From positions 1,860,001 to 1,924,000 of the forward strand of contig NZ_JBEPOC010000001.1 of NCBI RefSeq assembly GCF_040546585.1: a stretch of DNA of 64,000 nt, written 5' to 3'. The position numbers and the translations under genes were made by a program. Positions within the stretch are counted from its first letter, which is position 1; every line of letters starts with the position of its first letter. Source of the DNA: Marmoricola sp. OAE513 (GTDB taxonomy: Bacteria; Actinomycetota; Actinomycetes; Propionibacteriales; Nocardioidaceae). Shown here piece by piece: positions 43,148 to 51,691 of this stretch. Below the pieces are notes generated by a model. The model saw only the letters and a list, made by a program, of their open reading frames with translations, had not been told where the DNA came from and did not search any database.

Positions 43148-44318
43148 TGTCGTCGCGGGCGACGTACAGGGACAGGTTCCCGGTGTTGTCGCCGGCCGGC
43201 AGGTCGACGTACTTCACCGTGAGCTTTTGCCTGGTTGGCGGGGTGTACCAAGCCTCGTAGGTGTGGTCGGCCCGGCACTCGGTCCCCCACATCAGCCCGC
43301 CCGCGACCACCAGCCCGTGGCTGGTCGGCAGGGGCAGCGCGTAGGGGCTGTCGTCGTGGTCGCTGCCCGAGCTGCTGTTCCCACCGCCGGGGTGCCAGCC
43401 GAGCTGCTTGCCCGTGCTGAGCCAGCGTGCGCTCACCGAGGAGACCGGCAGCCGGTCGGTCGCCGTCCAGTCCGGCGTACCGGCGGTGCAGTTGGCATCA
43501 CCCACCAGGCCCGCGCCGTACTTCACCGTGCCGGTGGCGACGAAGCGGTACGTCACGCCCTTGCGCAGGTAGTAGGTCGAAGCGACGGTTGCGCCGGTCG
43601 CGGGTGCTGTCAGCCCGGTCACCGCCGTGCTGTCGGGGTCGAGCTCGCTGGTGCCCGCAAAGTGCACGGGCACCGACTTCACGCCGCGTGCCCGGTACCA
43701 GGACGTCTGCGCGGCAGCGCCGGCGAACCCGAGCGAGATGTGCACGTGGTTCTTGTGACGCAGGTTCCGGTCGCACTTCTTCTTGGTCTTACAGCCCGAG
43801 TTGAGGTAGGGCCGTGGGGTGAAGCCCCGGTAGGACGACCAGATGGTGTCGTTGTAGATGAAGTACATGATCCCCATCCGGCGGGCCAGCGCGTGCTGGT
43901 TGCCGGCGGCGTCGGTGGCCAGTGCTTTGCGGATGAAGTCGTACGCCGCCTTCTTCGCCTTCGGCTTCTTCACGTCGGCCGCCCAGTCGAAGGCGCGACC
44001 GTCCTTGTGCTCGCTGGTGCCTCCGGTCCCGCAGGCCCGGATCATGCCGAGCGAACCCGTCGCGGGATAGGTCTTCTGCAGCCAGGCCGCCAGGGCGACC
44101 GTTCCGGGCCGTGGCGTCTTGCGGCACGTGGTCTGCGCGTCGTACGACGAAGGTCGGTCGACCACGGTCGTCGACCCGAGTGCGGGCACACCCGGGGTGA
44201 GTGCTGCAACCGGCGCCGCTCCGCCTGGCACCACCAGAGCCAGGAGCAGGAGACCAGCAGCGCCGGCTGCAGACGTTCGGGGCCGGCGGCGCCGGGACGT
44301 CTCGTTGATGTTGACCAC
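43119..44318 (-). CDS. Secreted M15/DD-carboxypeptidase-like protein
   Basis: A 399-residue exported protein. Residues 17-38 form a signal peptide (AAGLLLLALVVPGGAAPVAA). The N-terminal domain contains SEHKDGRAFDWAAD and KNHVHISLGF, matching the HxxGxxxD...HxH metal-binding arrangement of M15-type peptidases, close to actinobacterial ARB_07466-like domains. The C-terminal half (about residues 220-399) is a beta-rich domain containing VASTYYLRKGVTYRFVATG and is of unknown function. It probably cleaves or binds peptidoglycan. Its stop lies inside the SnoaL-like gene. Confidence 0.75.
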   Translation of the reverse strand: MVNINETSRRRRPRTSAAGAAGLLLLALVVPGGAAPVAALTPGVPALGSTTVVDRPSSYDAQTTCRKTPRPGTVALAAWLQKTYPATGSLGMIRACGTGGTSEHKDGRAFDWAADVKKPKAKKAAYDFIRKALATDAAGNQHALARRMGIMYFIYNDTIWSSYRGFTPRPYLNSGCKTKKKCDRNLRHKNHVHISLGFAGAAAQTSWYRARGVKSVPVHFAGTSELDPDSTAVTGLTAPATGATVASTYYLRKGVTYRFVATGTVKYGAGLVGDANCTAGTPDWTATDRLPVSSVSARWLSTGKQLGWHPGGGNSSSGSDHDDSPYALPLPTSHGLVVAGGLMWGTECRADHTYEAWYTPPTRQKLTVKYVDLPAGDNTGNLSLYVARDDITAASLARK

Positions 44319-44369
44319 GGTCGGACTTCCAGACGACTAGACACAGCGCACGGCTCGGCAGGGATGTCA

Positions 44370-44401
44370 GGCGGCGCGGCGTCCTCCCCCGCTGCGCCGC
44401 C
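44370..44401. terminator. GC-rich hairpin between the SGNH and M15-like genes
   Basis: GGCGGCGCGGC and GCTGCGCCGCC form an 11-bp stem with one mismatch and a 10-nt loop. It lies 114 bp past the SGNH stop and before the M15-like start in leftward transcription. Termination or leader structure are both possible. Confidence 0.4.
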
Positions 44402-44514
44402 TGGACCTTCCTTTCGGCAACGTCCAGGACCGGTTGAGGAAATGAGGACCATTCACAGGAAAGTCGGGACCCTACGATGGGCGGGTGCGCTTGACCCGCC
44501 GTGCGGCAGCACGG

Positions 44515-45141
44515 TCAGCGGCAGGTGTTCTGGGCGTTCTTGATGATCTGCGCCCAGACCTTCTGACCCTTGGCGTCGGGGTGGACGCCACCTCCGTGCC
44601 TGCCCTTCAGACGCTTCGGGTGAGCCTTCGCGTAGGCCGCCCACGGAGCCACGCAGGTGTGCGGACGCTTCGCGGCGACGGTGGCGAACATCGCGGCGTA
44701 CCGGTTGATGTACATCGGGTTCTGGTACGCCGGCGCCTTCGGGTCGTAGTACGACGGCAGCTTGTACGGCGACACCAGGATCACGATCGTGCTCGACGGG
44801 ACGAGCGCGAGGTCGGAGAGCAGGTCGTCGGCGTCGTAGTCCGGGGACGCGTTCGAGCCGTAGGCGACGATCAGCATCCGGAGGTTCGCCCCTTGGGCCA
44901 GGCGCGCCTTGATCCGGTAAGGGAGCGCGTCGATCGGACGACCCGGGGCGTCCTCGATGCGCCAGTCGGCACCGAGCCGGACGAGGTCGTCGCGGCCGCG
45001 GGTGGTCAACGAGTCGCCGAGCAGGGTGATGGTCTGGTCGACCCTCCACCGTCCGGTCGCGGAAGCGCCCGACGGCACGGTGGTCACCGGGAGCAGCACG
45101 GCGAGCAGTGCCAGGACGAGGGGGAGGGGGCGCAACTTCAT
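44515..45141 (-). CDS. Secreted SGNH/GDSL-type hydrolase
   Basis: A 208-residue secreted hydrolase. The signal peptide is LPLVLALLAVLLPVTTV with cleavage near ASA. Block I is TITLLGDSLTTRG with the nucleophile Ser, block III is IVAYGSNASPD with the Asn, and block V is GGGVHPDAKGQKVW with the Asp-x-x-His-like HPD. It probably deacetylates or de-esterifies an extracytoplasmic glycan or lipid; the substrate is unknown. Two cysteines (HTCVAPW and the C-terminal NTCR) could form a disulfide. TAGGAT lies 9 nt before the ATG. Confidence 0.85.
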   Translation of the reverse strand: MKLRPLPLVLALLAVLLPVTTVPSGASATGRWRVDQTITLLGDSLTTRGRDDLVRLGADWRIEDAPGRPIDALPYRIKARLAQGANLRMLIVAYGSNASPDYDADDLLSDLALVPSSTIVILVSPYKLPSYYDPKAPAYQNPMYINRYAAMFATVAAKRPHTCVAPWAAYAKAHPKRLKGRHGGGVHPDAKGQKVWAQIIKNAQNTCR

Positions 45142-45203
45142 CGAACCGAGATCCTAGGCAGATCCCGGGTTCCGGTACTGCTGGAATCAGAAATTGTCCG
45201 GAA

Positions 45204-46166
45204 TCATCCGGCGCGGTAGCTGCTCGGTGTCGCCCCGACAGCCTTCTTCATCGCCCGCCGCAGCGCGGTGGGGTCGGCGTACCCGACGGCCAGCGCCACC
45301 TGCTCCACGCTGAGCCGGCTCGTCTCCAACAGGGCTCGAGCGCGGCGGACCTTGACGGCCTGGATGAGCGCCAGCGTGCTCCGCCCGGTGGCGCGGGTGA
45401 CGTGCCGGGCCAGGGTGCGCTCGGACATCGACAACCCGGAGGCGAGGGCGGCGACCCCGGGCGGGTCCGGCAGCCCGGCTTCCACCGCGGCGATCACGCG
45501 GGCGACGACCTCGTCCCCGTTCGCGAGCAGCTCCGGCACGACGTACGGCGACTGCGCCTGGCGTGCGTCGACGAGCAGTGCGCGCGCGACCGCATCCGTG
45601 AGCTCGGTGCCGTAGCGGCGTCGGAGCACGGTGAGCATGAGGTCGGTCTGTGCGAGCGCCGCGCCGCCGGTGATCAGGTTGCCGTCGGTGCAGACCATCC
45701 GGTCGGCGTCGACGGTGCAGGTCGGGACGTCGGTCGCGAGGAACGGTGCCAACCACCACGTCGTCGTCACGCGTCGGCCCTCGAGCAACCCGGCCTGCCC
45801 CAGGAGGAAGACCGCTGAGCAGGACGCGGCGACCGTGCCGCCTGCGCGAGCGTGCCGCGCCAGCCCGGCAGCGGCCGCGCGCGCGTCCGGTCGGGCGAGG
45901 CGTTCGCGGACGGCGGGCAGGGTGTCGGTCCCCAGGCCCGGGACCACCCAGGCCGAGCTCTCGCTCCGTCGCGGCAAGCGGGTCGTCGCCACGCTGGTCC
46001 CGCCGGTGAGCTCGACCTGGCCGCCGTCGACGGAACAGACCCGCCAGGTCGGCGTGGCGACCCCGAGCCGCGGGGCGAGATGGGCGGCGGCTCCGAGCAG
46101 GTCGAGCGTGATCGCCACGCTGCTCGGGTAGGCGCCCTCCAGGACGACGACGGTGAGATCAACCAT
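45204..46166 (-). CDS. GlxA-type transcriptional regulator (DJ-1/PfpI plus AraC HTH)
   Basis: A 320-residue regulator. Residues 1-190 form a DJ-1/PfpI-like domain (VVVLEGAYPSSVAITLDLLG, VVPGLGTDTLP, GGTVAASCSAVFLLGQAGLL where Cys sits at the usual nucleophile elbow). Residues about 215-320 are an AraC-type double HTH (VAALASGLSMSERTLARHV, RRARALLETSRLSVEQVA, VGYADPTALRRAMKKAVG). It is divergent from the dienelactone hydrolase gene with an 88-bp shared region, so local control is likely. The signal molecule is unknown. Confidence 0.9.
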   Translation of the reverse strand: MVDLTVVVLEGAYPSSVAITLDLLGAAAHLAPRLGVATPTWRVCSVDGGQVELTGGTSVATTRLPRRSESSAWVVPGLGTDTLPAVRERLARPDARAAAAGLARHARAGGTVAASCSAVFLLGQAGLLEGRRVTTTWWLAPFLATDVPTCTVDADRMVCTDGNLITGGAALAQTDLMLTVLRRRYGTELTDAVARALLVDARQAQSPYVVPELLANGDEVVARVIAAVEAGLPDPPGVAALASGLSMSERTLARHVTRATGRSTLALIQAVKVRRARALLETSRLSVEQVALAVGYADPTALRRAMKKAVGATPSSYRAG

Positions 46167-46172
46167 GACGGA

Positions 46173-46183
46173 TTAGGCCCTAA
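46173..46183. promoter_or_regulatory. Small palindrome in the araC/DLH divergent promoter
   Basis: TTAGG-C-CCTAA, an 11-bp inverted repeat 7 bp upstream of the AraC-type ATG. It may be an operator or overlap the promoter; it is too short to be sure. Confidence 0.35.
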
Positions 46184-46254
46184 CAATGTCGAATCAGACA
46201 CTCCCATCGTGAGCGCCGCGCAGGTGAAATGCAAGACCCGACCTTGGAGGACCG

Positions 46255-47064
46255 ATGGCTGTGCTCGACGACGCGTTGGAGGACTTCGCGCGCCGCGAGG
46301 TGACCCTCGAGGGCATCTCCAAGACCGTGCTCGTCGCGGGCACCGGACCCGCCGTCGTGGTGCTCACCGAGATGCCCGGCATCAGCCCGCACGTCGCCCG
46401 GTTCGCGCGCTGGGTGCGGGAGGCGGGGTTCACCGTCTACCTGCCCTCGCTCTTCGGGCGTGACGGTGCGTACCCGGAAGCGGCCGCCGGAATGGAGGTG
46501 CTGCAGCGCGCGTGCATGAGCGCCGAGTTCCGGGCGTTCGCCTCCGCCGACTCCAGCCCGGTCACGTCCTGGCTCCGCGGGTTGGCACGGCTGGCGCACG
46601 GGGAGTGCGGTGGTCCCGGGGTGGGCGCGATCGGGATGTGCTTCACCGGCAACTTCGCGCTGACCATGACGCTGGAACCCGCCGTGCTGGCCCCGGTGCT
46701 GTGCCAGCCGTCGCTGCCGTTCGACGACCCCGCGGGGATCAACATGGCGCCCGAGGAGCTGGTCGAGGTCGCTGCCCGGATCGAGCGGGACGATCTCGCC
46801 GTCCTCGCGTACCGGTTCGAGGGCGACCGGCACTGCCGGGCCGAGCGGTTCGCGGCGTACCAGGCGGCGCTGGGCGATCGCTTCACCGGCATGGTCCTCC
46901 CCGACACCGCTGCCTCCCCGGCGCCACCGCCGTTCTTCGCCGAGATCGTGCAGACCCCGCACAGCGTCGTCACCGCCCACCTGATCGACGAGGAGGGTCA
47001 GCCGACGGTGCAGGCGCGCGACGAGATCCTGGCGTTCTTCGCTGCGCGCTTGAGACCGGCCTGA
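46255..47064 (+). CDS. Dienelactone hydrolase family protein
   Basis: A 269-residue alpha/beta hydrolase with a cysteine nucleophile. C129 in AIGMCFTGNFALTM is the GxCxG motif of dienelactone hydrolases. VVVLTEMPGISPHVARFARW carries the family's conserved Glu, and GDRHCRAERFAAYQ holds a likely Asp/His region. The C-terminus includes QTPHSVVTAHLIDEEG. TGGAGG lies 8 nt before the ATG. Role in ring-cleavage pathways is possible, but no chlorocatechol genes lie nearby. It is divergent from the GlxA-type regulator. Confidence 0.85.
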   Translation: MAVLDDALEDFARREVTLEGISKTVLVAGTGPAVVVLTEMPGISPHVARFARWVREAGFTVYLPSLFGRDGAYPEAAAGMEVLQRACMSAEFRAFASADSSPVTSWLRGLARLAHGECGGPGVGAIGMCFTGNFALTMTLEPAVLAPVLCQPSLPFDDPAGINMAPEELVEVAARIERDDLAVLAYRFEGDRHCRAERFAAYQAALGDRFTGMVLPDTAASPAPPPFFAEIVQTPHSVVTAHLIDEEGQPTVQARDEILAFFAARLRPA

Positions 47065-47080
47065 GCCCTGGTCGAGGTGC

Positions 47081-47154
47081 CCGGTCATCGAGCCTGCCGA
47101 GATGGGGTGAGGTCTGAGCCCGGGCCCCCACGTCTCGGCAAGCTCGACGACCGG
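47081..47154. repeat. Inverted pair of the interspersed repeat, forming a long hairpin
   Basis: CCGGTCATCGAGCCTGCCGA and onward (47081-47107) pairs with 47126-47154, which contains CGTCTCGGCAAGCTCGACGA. The arms are about 27 bp with two mismatches and a 2-nt bulge. It starts 17 bp after the dienelactone hydrolase stop and could terminate both convergent transcripts. Confidence 0.7.
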
Positions 47155-47240
47155 TCAGCAGGCTCGACGACCGGTCAGCAGGCTCGACGACCGGTCAGCA
47201 GGCTCGACGACCAGTTAGCAGGCTCGACGAGCGCTCAGCG
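47141..47240. repeat. Five tandem 20-bp repeats
   Basis: The unit GGCTCGACGACCGGTCAGCA recurs at 47141, 47161, 47181, 47201 and 47221 with an exact 20-bp period. The first copy differs in one base, the fourth in two, and the fifth is diverged after CTCGACGA. The last copy runs into the stop of the small membrane protein gene. It is derived from the arm of the adjacent hairpin. Confidence 0.9.
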
Positions 47241-47615
47241 GAAGGTGAGGAACAACCCCACGGCCGGCATGACCAGGCCGAGGGCGAGCCAGAGGCTGAC
47301 CGGCTTCTTGCCGTGGATCGCCCGAGCGCCGGCGATGCCGGCGACGAGCAGGATCGCGGCGATGACGTTCAGACCGATGCGGGCATCGGTGCGGTCCTCG
47401 TCGATGAAGATCGCGGCGATGATCAGGCCGACCGACAGGTGGAACATCGTCGTGACGACCAGCGCCGAGGTGACCCACTGCTTGACCCTGGCGAGCTTCT
47501 CGAGGTCCTGCGCGCGGTCCTGCTGGCGCTGCTTCGACAGTGCGCGGTGGTCCGCCAGGGTGGCAGGGTCGATCAGGTGCTTGGGCACCTTGCGAGCCGG
47601 CTCCTGGAGGGACAT
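47235..47615 (-). CDS. Small membrane protein with a coiled N-terminus
   Basis: A 126-residue protein. Residues 1-45 are charged (DHRALSKQRQQDRAQDLEKL) and could form a coiled coil. Three hydrophobic segments follow: VTSALVVTTMFHLSVGLIIA, IGLNVIAAILLVAGIAGARA and LWLALGLVMPAVGLFLTF. No domain was recognised. TACCGT and GGAGGT lie just before the ATG, where -10 box and Shine-Dalgarno are almost merged. The stop is within the 20-bp repeat tract. Confidence 0.65.
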   Translation of the reverse strand: MSLQEPARKVPKHLIDPATLADHRALSKQRQQDRAQDLEKLARVKQWVTSALVVTTMFHLSVGLIIAAIFIDEDRTDARIGLNVIAAILLVAGIAGARAIHGKKPVSLWLALGLVMPAVGLFLTFR

Positions 47616-47667
47616 ACCTCCACGGTACGCCGCGGACGGGGACGAGAAAAATCAGCCGAGTCCCTTA

Positions 47668-47683
47668 CCAAGCAACTGCTTGG
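47668..47683. promoter_or_regulatory. Inverted repeat CCAAGCA-AC-TGCTTGG upstream of the CMD gene
   Basis: Perfect 7-bp arms around 2 nt, 61 bp before the CMD-family ATG and between two divergent genes. It resembles TetR-type operators upstream of lipid catabolism genes in actinobacteria, but the regulator is not encoded next to it. Confidence 0.5.
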
Positions 47684-47744
47684 GAGGCACACTGGGGGAA
47701 CTGCGCAGAACCGGAACTCGCAGGGGACCCCAGAGAGGCACCGC

Positions 47745-48248
47745 ATGCTGGTCGACGTACCCGAGGGCAAGGACCCGATCTCCTACGTCTGGGGCGAGAT
47801 GGTGCCCAAGATCGGCATGGCGGCGGTGAAGTTCTCCGGCGCCGTGTACGCCGACAGCACCCTGTCGCTGCACGAGTTCGAGGCCGCGCGGCTGATGATC
47901 GCCGAGGTCAACGGCTGCATCTTCTGCCAGGACTGGCGCACCGACCGCGACGGCGTGACCGTCGAGGCCGGTTTCGACGACGAGGTGCGCAACTACGCGA
48001 CCTCCACCGTGCTGAGCGAGCGCAGCCGGCTCGCGGCCGAGTACGCCTTCCGCTTCGCCACCGACCACCACAACCTCGATGACGAGTTCTGGCAGCGGAT
48101 GTTCGCGCACTACTCGCAGAACGAGGTCGTCGAGCTGAGCATGTGCCTCGGGTCGTGGATCGCCTTCGGTCGGCTGAACCGCGTGCTCGGACTCGACGCC
48201 GCGTGCGTCCTGCCCGCCCACACCCAGGAAGCCGTGACCACGGCGTAG
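47745..48248 (+). CDS. Carboxymuconolactone decarboxylase (AhpD-like) family protein
   Basis: A 167-residue helical protein. The AhpD-like active-site pair is C58 and C61 in EVNGCIFCQDWR, and the helix LSLHEFEAARLMIA precedes it. The rest matches CMD family packing (FWQRMFAHYSQNEVVELSMC). The CxxC suggests a peroxidase or thiol redox role more than decarboxylation. GAGAGG lies 8 nt before the ATG. The M23-like gene starts 4 bp after the stop, so they form an operon. Confidence 0.85.
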   Translation: MLVDVPEGKDPISYVWGEMVPKIGMAAVKFSGAVYADSTLSLHEFEAARLMIAEVNGCIFCQDWRTDRDGVTVEAGFDDEVRNYATSTVLSERSRLAAEYAFRFATDHHNLDDEFWQRMFAHYSQNEVVELSMCLGSWIAFGRLNRVLGLDAACVLPAHTQEAVTTA

Positions 48249-48252
48249 GACC

Positions 48253-49152
48253 GTGACCATCCGGCTCGGGAGGCTCCCGCACCACACGGTCGTGCGCACG
48301 GTCGTGGCCACGGCCCTGGCGCTGGCCGCGGTGTTTCTCGTGGTCCCCGGTGCCCGCTCGGCCACCTCGCTGTCCGTCGGGGCCCCGGGTTCGGGCACCT
48401 GGCAGGTCGGGCAGATGTGGCACGGCGGCGCGCTGGGAGGCGGGATCGTCCCGGCCGGTACGTCGATCGACCTCTCCCCGATCTACGGCTCACCGCTGGA
48501 CGTGTACGCCGTCGCGGCCGGTCGGATCGTGAAGACCTGCGTGTCCCCGACCCAGACCTCGGTGTTCGTCGACTCACCCGGCCTGGGGGTCGTCGGGTAC
48601 TCCCACCTCGCGACCGGCAGCACCCTGGTCAAGGGGACGGTCGCGAAAGGGCAGCGGCTGGGCAGGCTCGCGACGTCGTACGTGAAGTCGACCTGCGCGA
48701 CGTCGTGGACCGGCCCGCACCTGCACCTCTCCCTCCCCGCCCGGTACGACGTGCTGAAGCTGGGCGGGCACGAGGTCGAGCGCTACGCGGTGCTGCCGTT
48801 CGGCTCCCGGGAGGCCAAGACCTTCGTGGGCCGTCCGAGCTCGTCGCTGACCGTGACCAGGAAAGCAGTCAACCTCGTGGTCTGCGCCGACAACCTCGTC
48901 GGCAACGTCGTGCACGTGCGACTCAGCCATCCCCGCAAGGGAAAGCACGTGGCCTACGCGTGGCGGACCTCGAAGCGGGCGACCTCGCGCTGCGTGACGT
49001 TCAAGAACATCGACGGCAAGGGCAGGACGCTCGCCCGGACGACGTACAGCCAGCGCTCCGCGGTCAACCAGCCACCGCCTACCTGGGACGTGCCGGGCTG
49101 CTACGCGGCGACCAACGGACAGGGCCTCTGCAATCGCGCACGACGTCGCTGA
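48253..49152 (+). CDS. Secreted M23-like (LytM) peptidoglycan hydrolase-like protein
   Basis: A 299-residue exported protein with signal peptide VATALALAAVFLVVPGARSA. The LytM fold is shown by IYGSPLDVYAVAAGRIVKTC, GVVGYSHLATGSTLVKGTVA and TGPHLHLSLPARY, the HxH motif. The first zinc ligands, normally HxGxD, would have to come from QMWHGGALGGGIVPAGTSID, where a nine-residue-or-longer insertion separates H and D. Activity is therefore uncertain. The C-terminal domain carries four cysteines (NLVVCADN, SRCVTF, VPGCY, GLCNRARRR). The GTG start lies 4 bp after the CMD stop. Confidence 0.75.
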   Translation: MTIRLGRLPHHTVVRTVVATALALAAVFLVVPGARSATSLSVGAPGSGTWQVGQMWHGGALGGGIVPAGTSIDLSPIYGSPLDVYAVAAGRIVKTCVSPTQTSVFVDSPGLGVVGYSHLATGSTLVKGTVAKGQRLGRLATSYVKSTCATSWTGPHLHLSLPARYDVLKLGGHEVERYAVLPFGSREAKTFVGRPSSSLTVTRKAVNLVVCADNLVGNVVHVRLSHPRKGKHVAYAWRTSKRATSRCVTFKNIDGKGRTLARTTYSQRSAVNQPPPTWDVPGCYAATNGQGLCNRARRR

Positions 49153-49153
49153 G

Positions 49154-49218
49154 TCTTACTGAACTTTCGTCAATAAGACGTAACTCACAGTTACGAACCG
49201 GGGTCCCGACGGCTAGTC
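49154..49218. promoter_or_regulatory. Promoter and two inverted repeats upstream of the EthA-like operon
   Basis: GTCTTA-C-TGA ... TCA-A-TAAGAC (49154-49180) is a 10-position arm pair with one mismatch. CGTAAC ... GTTACG (49180-49196) is a 6-bp pair with a 5-nt spacer. TAGTCT at 49213-49218 is a -10-like box. The first could end the M23 operon; the second sits where a repressor would act. Confidence 0.55.
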
Positions 49219-49257
49219 TCGATGGCGGAACCCAGTCGCCGCGGAAGAGAGCAACGC

Positions 49258-50751
49258 ATGAGCACCCCTGACTACGACGTCCTCGTCGTCGGCGCCGGCC
49301 TGTCCGGTATCGGCGCGGGCTACCGGCTCCAGACCGAGTGCCCCGACAAGACCTACGCGATCCTCGAGGCCCGCGACTCGATCGGCGGCACCTGGGACCT
49401 GTTCCGCTACCCCGGCATCCGGTCGGACTCCGACATGTTCACGCTGAGCTTCCCGTTCAAGCCGTGGAGCGACGAAAACGCGATCGCCGACGGTCCGTCG
49501 ATCCTCAGCTACATCAAGGCGACGGCCGCCGAGTTCGGCATTGACGAGAAGATCAAGTTCCGCACCCGGGTGGTCAGCGCGAACTGGTCCTCGGCGGACG
49601 CATTGTGGACGGTCCACGTCGAGGACAGCAGCAGCGCCAAGAAGGTCAAGCGCACGCTGACCGCCTCGTTCCTCTACGCCTGCTCCGGCTACTACGACTA
49701 CGAGCAGGGTCACGAGCCGGTCTTCCCGGGCATCGAGGACTTCAACGGCCTCGTGGTCAAGCCGCAGTTCTGGCCCGAGCAGCTCGACTACACCGGCAAG
49801 AAGGTCGTCATCATCGGATCCGGCGCGACCGCGGTGACGCTGGTCCCGTCGATGTCCGAGGACGCCGGCCACGTCACGATGCTGCAGCGCAGCCCCACCT
49901 GGATCGGCGTGGTCCCGCAGAAGGACAAGATCGCCGACACCCTGCGCGCGACGCTCCCGGCGCCGGTGGCCCACAAGATCGTGCGCACGAAGAACATCGC
50001 CTACCAGATGGGCGTCTACCAGTTCTGCCAGCGCGCACCGAAGCTCGCGAGCAAGGTCCTGCTCGGCATGACGACCAAGGTGCTCCAGGACGAGGCCATG
50101 GTGAAGGAGCACTTCACGCCGACGTACAACCCGTGGGACCAGCGCGTCTGCGCCGTCCCGAACGCCGACCTGTTCAAGGCGATCCGCCGCGGCAAGGTCG
50201 ACGTCGTGACCGACCACATCGACACCTTCGTCCCCGAGGGGATCAGGCTGAAGAGCGGCAAGGTGCTCGAGGCCGACATCGTCGTCCCGGCGACCGGCCT
50301 GAAGATCCAGCTCTTCGGCGGCATCGTGCCGACCGTCGACGGCGAGAAGGTGGACCTGCACGAGAACTTCGTCTGGCAGGGCTGCATGCTCACCGGCCTG
50401 CCGAACTTCGCGCTCTGCGTCGGCTACACGAACGCGTCCTGGACGTTGCGCGGTGACCTCACCTCGCGGCTGGTCTGCAAGGTCATCAACGAGATGGACA
50501 AGGTCGGCGCCGAGTCGGTCATCCCGGTGCCGGAGATCGAGCTCCAGGGTCGCCCGCTGCTGGACATCGCGTCGGGCTACGTGCAGCGCGCTCTCGGGGA
50601 CCTGCCGCAGCAGGGTCACACGGGAGCGTGGCGGGTGCGCCAGAACTACCTGCTCGACTCGGCCACCACGATGCGCCGCGACCTGCACAAGACGCTGAAG
50701 TTCACCCCGGCCCGTCGGGGCGCGGACACCGAGGTGAAGGCGTCGGCGTGA
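49258..50751 (+). CDS. EthA-like Baeyer-Villiger monooxygenase
   Basis: A 497-residue FAD/NADPH enzyme that matches mycobacterial EthA closely from memory: VVGAGLSGIGAGYRLQ, SIGGTWDLFRYPGIRSDSDM, IKATAAEFGIDEKIKFRTRV, VVIIGSGATAVTLVPSM and MLQRSPTWIG, and VGYTNASWTLRGDLTS near the C-terminus. EthA-type enzymes oxidise ketones to esters and activate thioamides. The fingerprint region is less canonical here (FNGLVVKPQFWPEQLDY). The ATG at 49258 is preceded by GGAAGAGAG. It heads a BVMO, hydrolase, DUF1905, enoyl-CoA hydratase gene series, which points to ketone degradation. Confidence 0.92.
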   Translation: MSTPDYDVLVVGAGLSGIGAGYRLQTECPDKTYAILEARDSIGGTWDLFRYPGIRSDSDMFTLSFPFKPWSDENAIADGPSILSYIKATAAEFGIDEKIKFRTRVVSANWSSADALWTVHVEDSSSAKKVKRTLTASFLYACSGYYDYEQGHEPVFPGIEDFNGLVVKPQFWPEQLDYTGKKVVIIGSGATAVTLVPSMSEDAGHVTMLQRSPTWIGVVPQKDKIADTLRATLPAPVAHKIVRTKNIAYQMGVYQFCQRAPKLASKVLLGMTTKVLQDEAMVKEHFTPTYNPWDQRVCAVPNADLFKAIRRGKVDVVTDHIDTFVPEGIRLKSGKVLEADIVVPATGLKIQLFGGIVPTVDGEKVDLHENFVWQGCMLTGLPNFALCVGYTNASWTLRGDLTSRLVCKVINEMDKVGAESVIPVPEIELQGRPLLDIASGYVQRALGDLPQQGHTGAWRVRQNYLLDSATTMRRDLHKTLKFTPARRGADTEVKASA

Positions 50752-50791
50752 TCCTCGCTTCGCTCGTCGGCAGCGCTCGGAGGCTCGCGCT

Positions 50792-51691
50792 GTGAGCGGT
50801 CCTTTCCCGCACCCCGATGCGACGACGGTCGACGTCGGGGGCGTGCCGCTGCGGGTCCGGGTCAGCGGACCGGAGGACGGTGTCCCGATCCTCCTGATCC
50901 ACGGGATCGCCCGCAGCCTGGAGGACTGGAACGAGGCTCAGGACCTGCTTGCGGTTGATCGCCGCGTGATCAGCACGGACCTGCCCGGCTTCGGCTACAG
51001 CCGCAGGGGGCGCGAGCGCCCAGGGCTGCCCGCCTTCGGCAGGGCGATGGTCGGGCTGCTGGACGCTCTCGGCATCGAGGCTCCGGTGCACGTGATGGGC
51101 AACTCGCTGGGCGGGGGCGTCGCGATGACGCTGGCCGTCGACCACCCCGGCCGGGTCGCGAGCGTGACCCTGGTGAACAGCGTCGGGTTCGGCAGCGAGG
51201 TCAACATCTCGCCCCTGCCCATGACGTACGGCGCCCTTGCCGCCCTGCCCGGGCTCGCCGGACGGTTCGGGGCGAAAGCCCGCGAAGCCGGGGCCGAGAC
51301 GATCCGTGACCTCTTCTACGACCGAACCCTCGCCACGACCGAGCAGTTCCGGCACGCCGGGAAGCTGGCCAAGCAGGCCGACTTCCGCGGCACGTTCCTC
51401 GGCACGGCCGCCACGCTCGGCGCCCCGGTCGTCGGGGTGCGCAACGGGTGGCGCCGGGAGCTGCTTCGTCGGTTCGCCGCCACCGGCATCCCTGTCTTCG
51501 TCGTCTGGGGTGACGACGACCGGATCCTGCCGCCGAAGCACTTCGAGGCCGCGGCCGCCGCGCTGCCGAAGGCGCGCACGCACCTGTTCGTCGACGCCGG
51601 GCACATGCCGCAGGTGGAGAAGGCCGAGGAGTTCGCCGCGCTGGTCGGTGCGTTCGTCGATCAGGTCGACGAGGACTCCTCCGTTGACTGA
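50792..51691 (+). CDS. Alpha/beta hydrolase
   Basis: A 299-residue cytoplasmic alpha/beta hydrolase. Motifs are [17 protein letters not shown] with the oxyanion [13 protein letters not shown], nucleophile elbow [14 protein letters not shown], acid in [10 protein letters not shown] and catalytic His in [14 protein letters not shown]. After a BVMO, hydrolysis of the ester or lactone product is a reasonable role. The 40-bp gap from the BVMO contains a short GC-rich repeat-like sequence. The DUF1905 gene overlaps the 3' end by 8 bp. Confidence 0.9.
   Translation: MSGPFPHPDATTVDVGGVPLRVRVSGPEDGVPILLIHGIARSLEDWNEAQDLLAVDRRVISTDLPGFGYSRRGRERPGLPAFGRAMVGLLDALGIEAPVHVMGNSLGGGVAMTLAVDHPGRVASVTLVNSVGFGSEVNISPLPMTYGALAALPGLAGRFGAKAREAGAETIRDLFYDRTLATTEQFRHAGKLAKQADFRGTFLGTAATLGAPVVGVRNGWRRELLRRFAATGIPVFVVWGDDDRILPPKHFEAAAAALPKARTHLFVDAGHMPQVEKAEEFAALVGAFVDQVDEDSSVD

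Noticed and set aside
47141-47240. CRISPR array
   Set aside because: The 20-bp units are directly adjacent with no spacers, and no cas genes are present.
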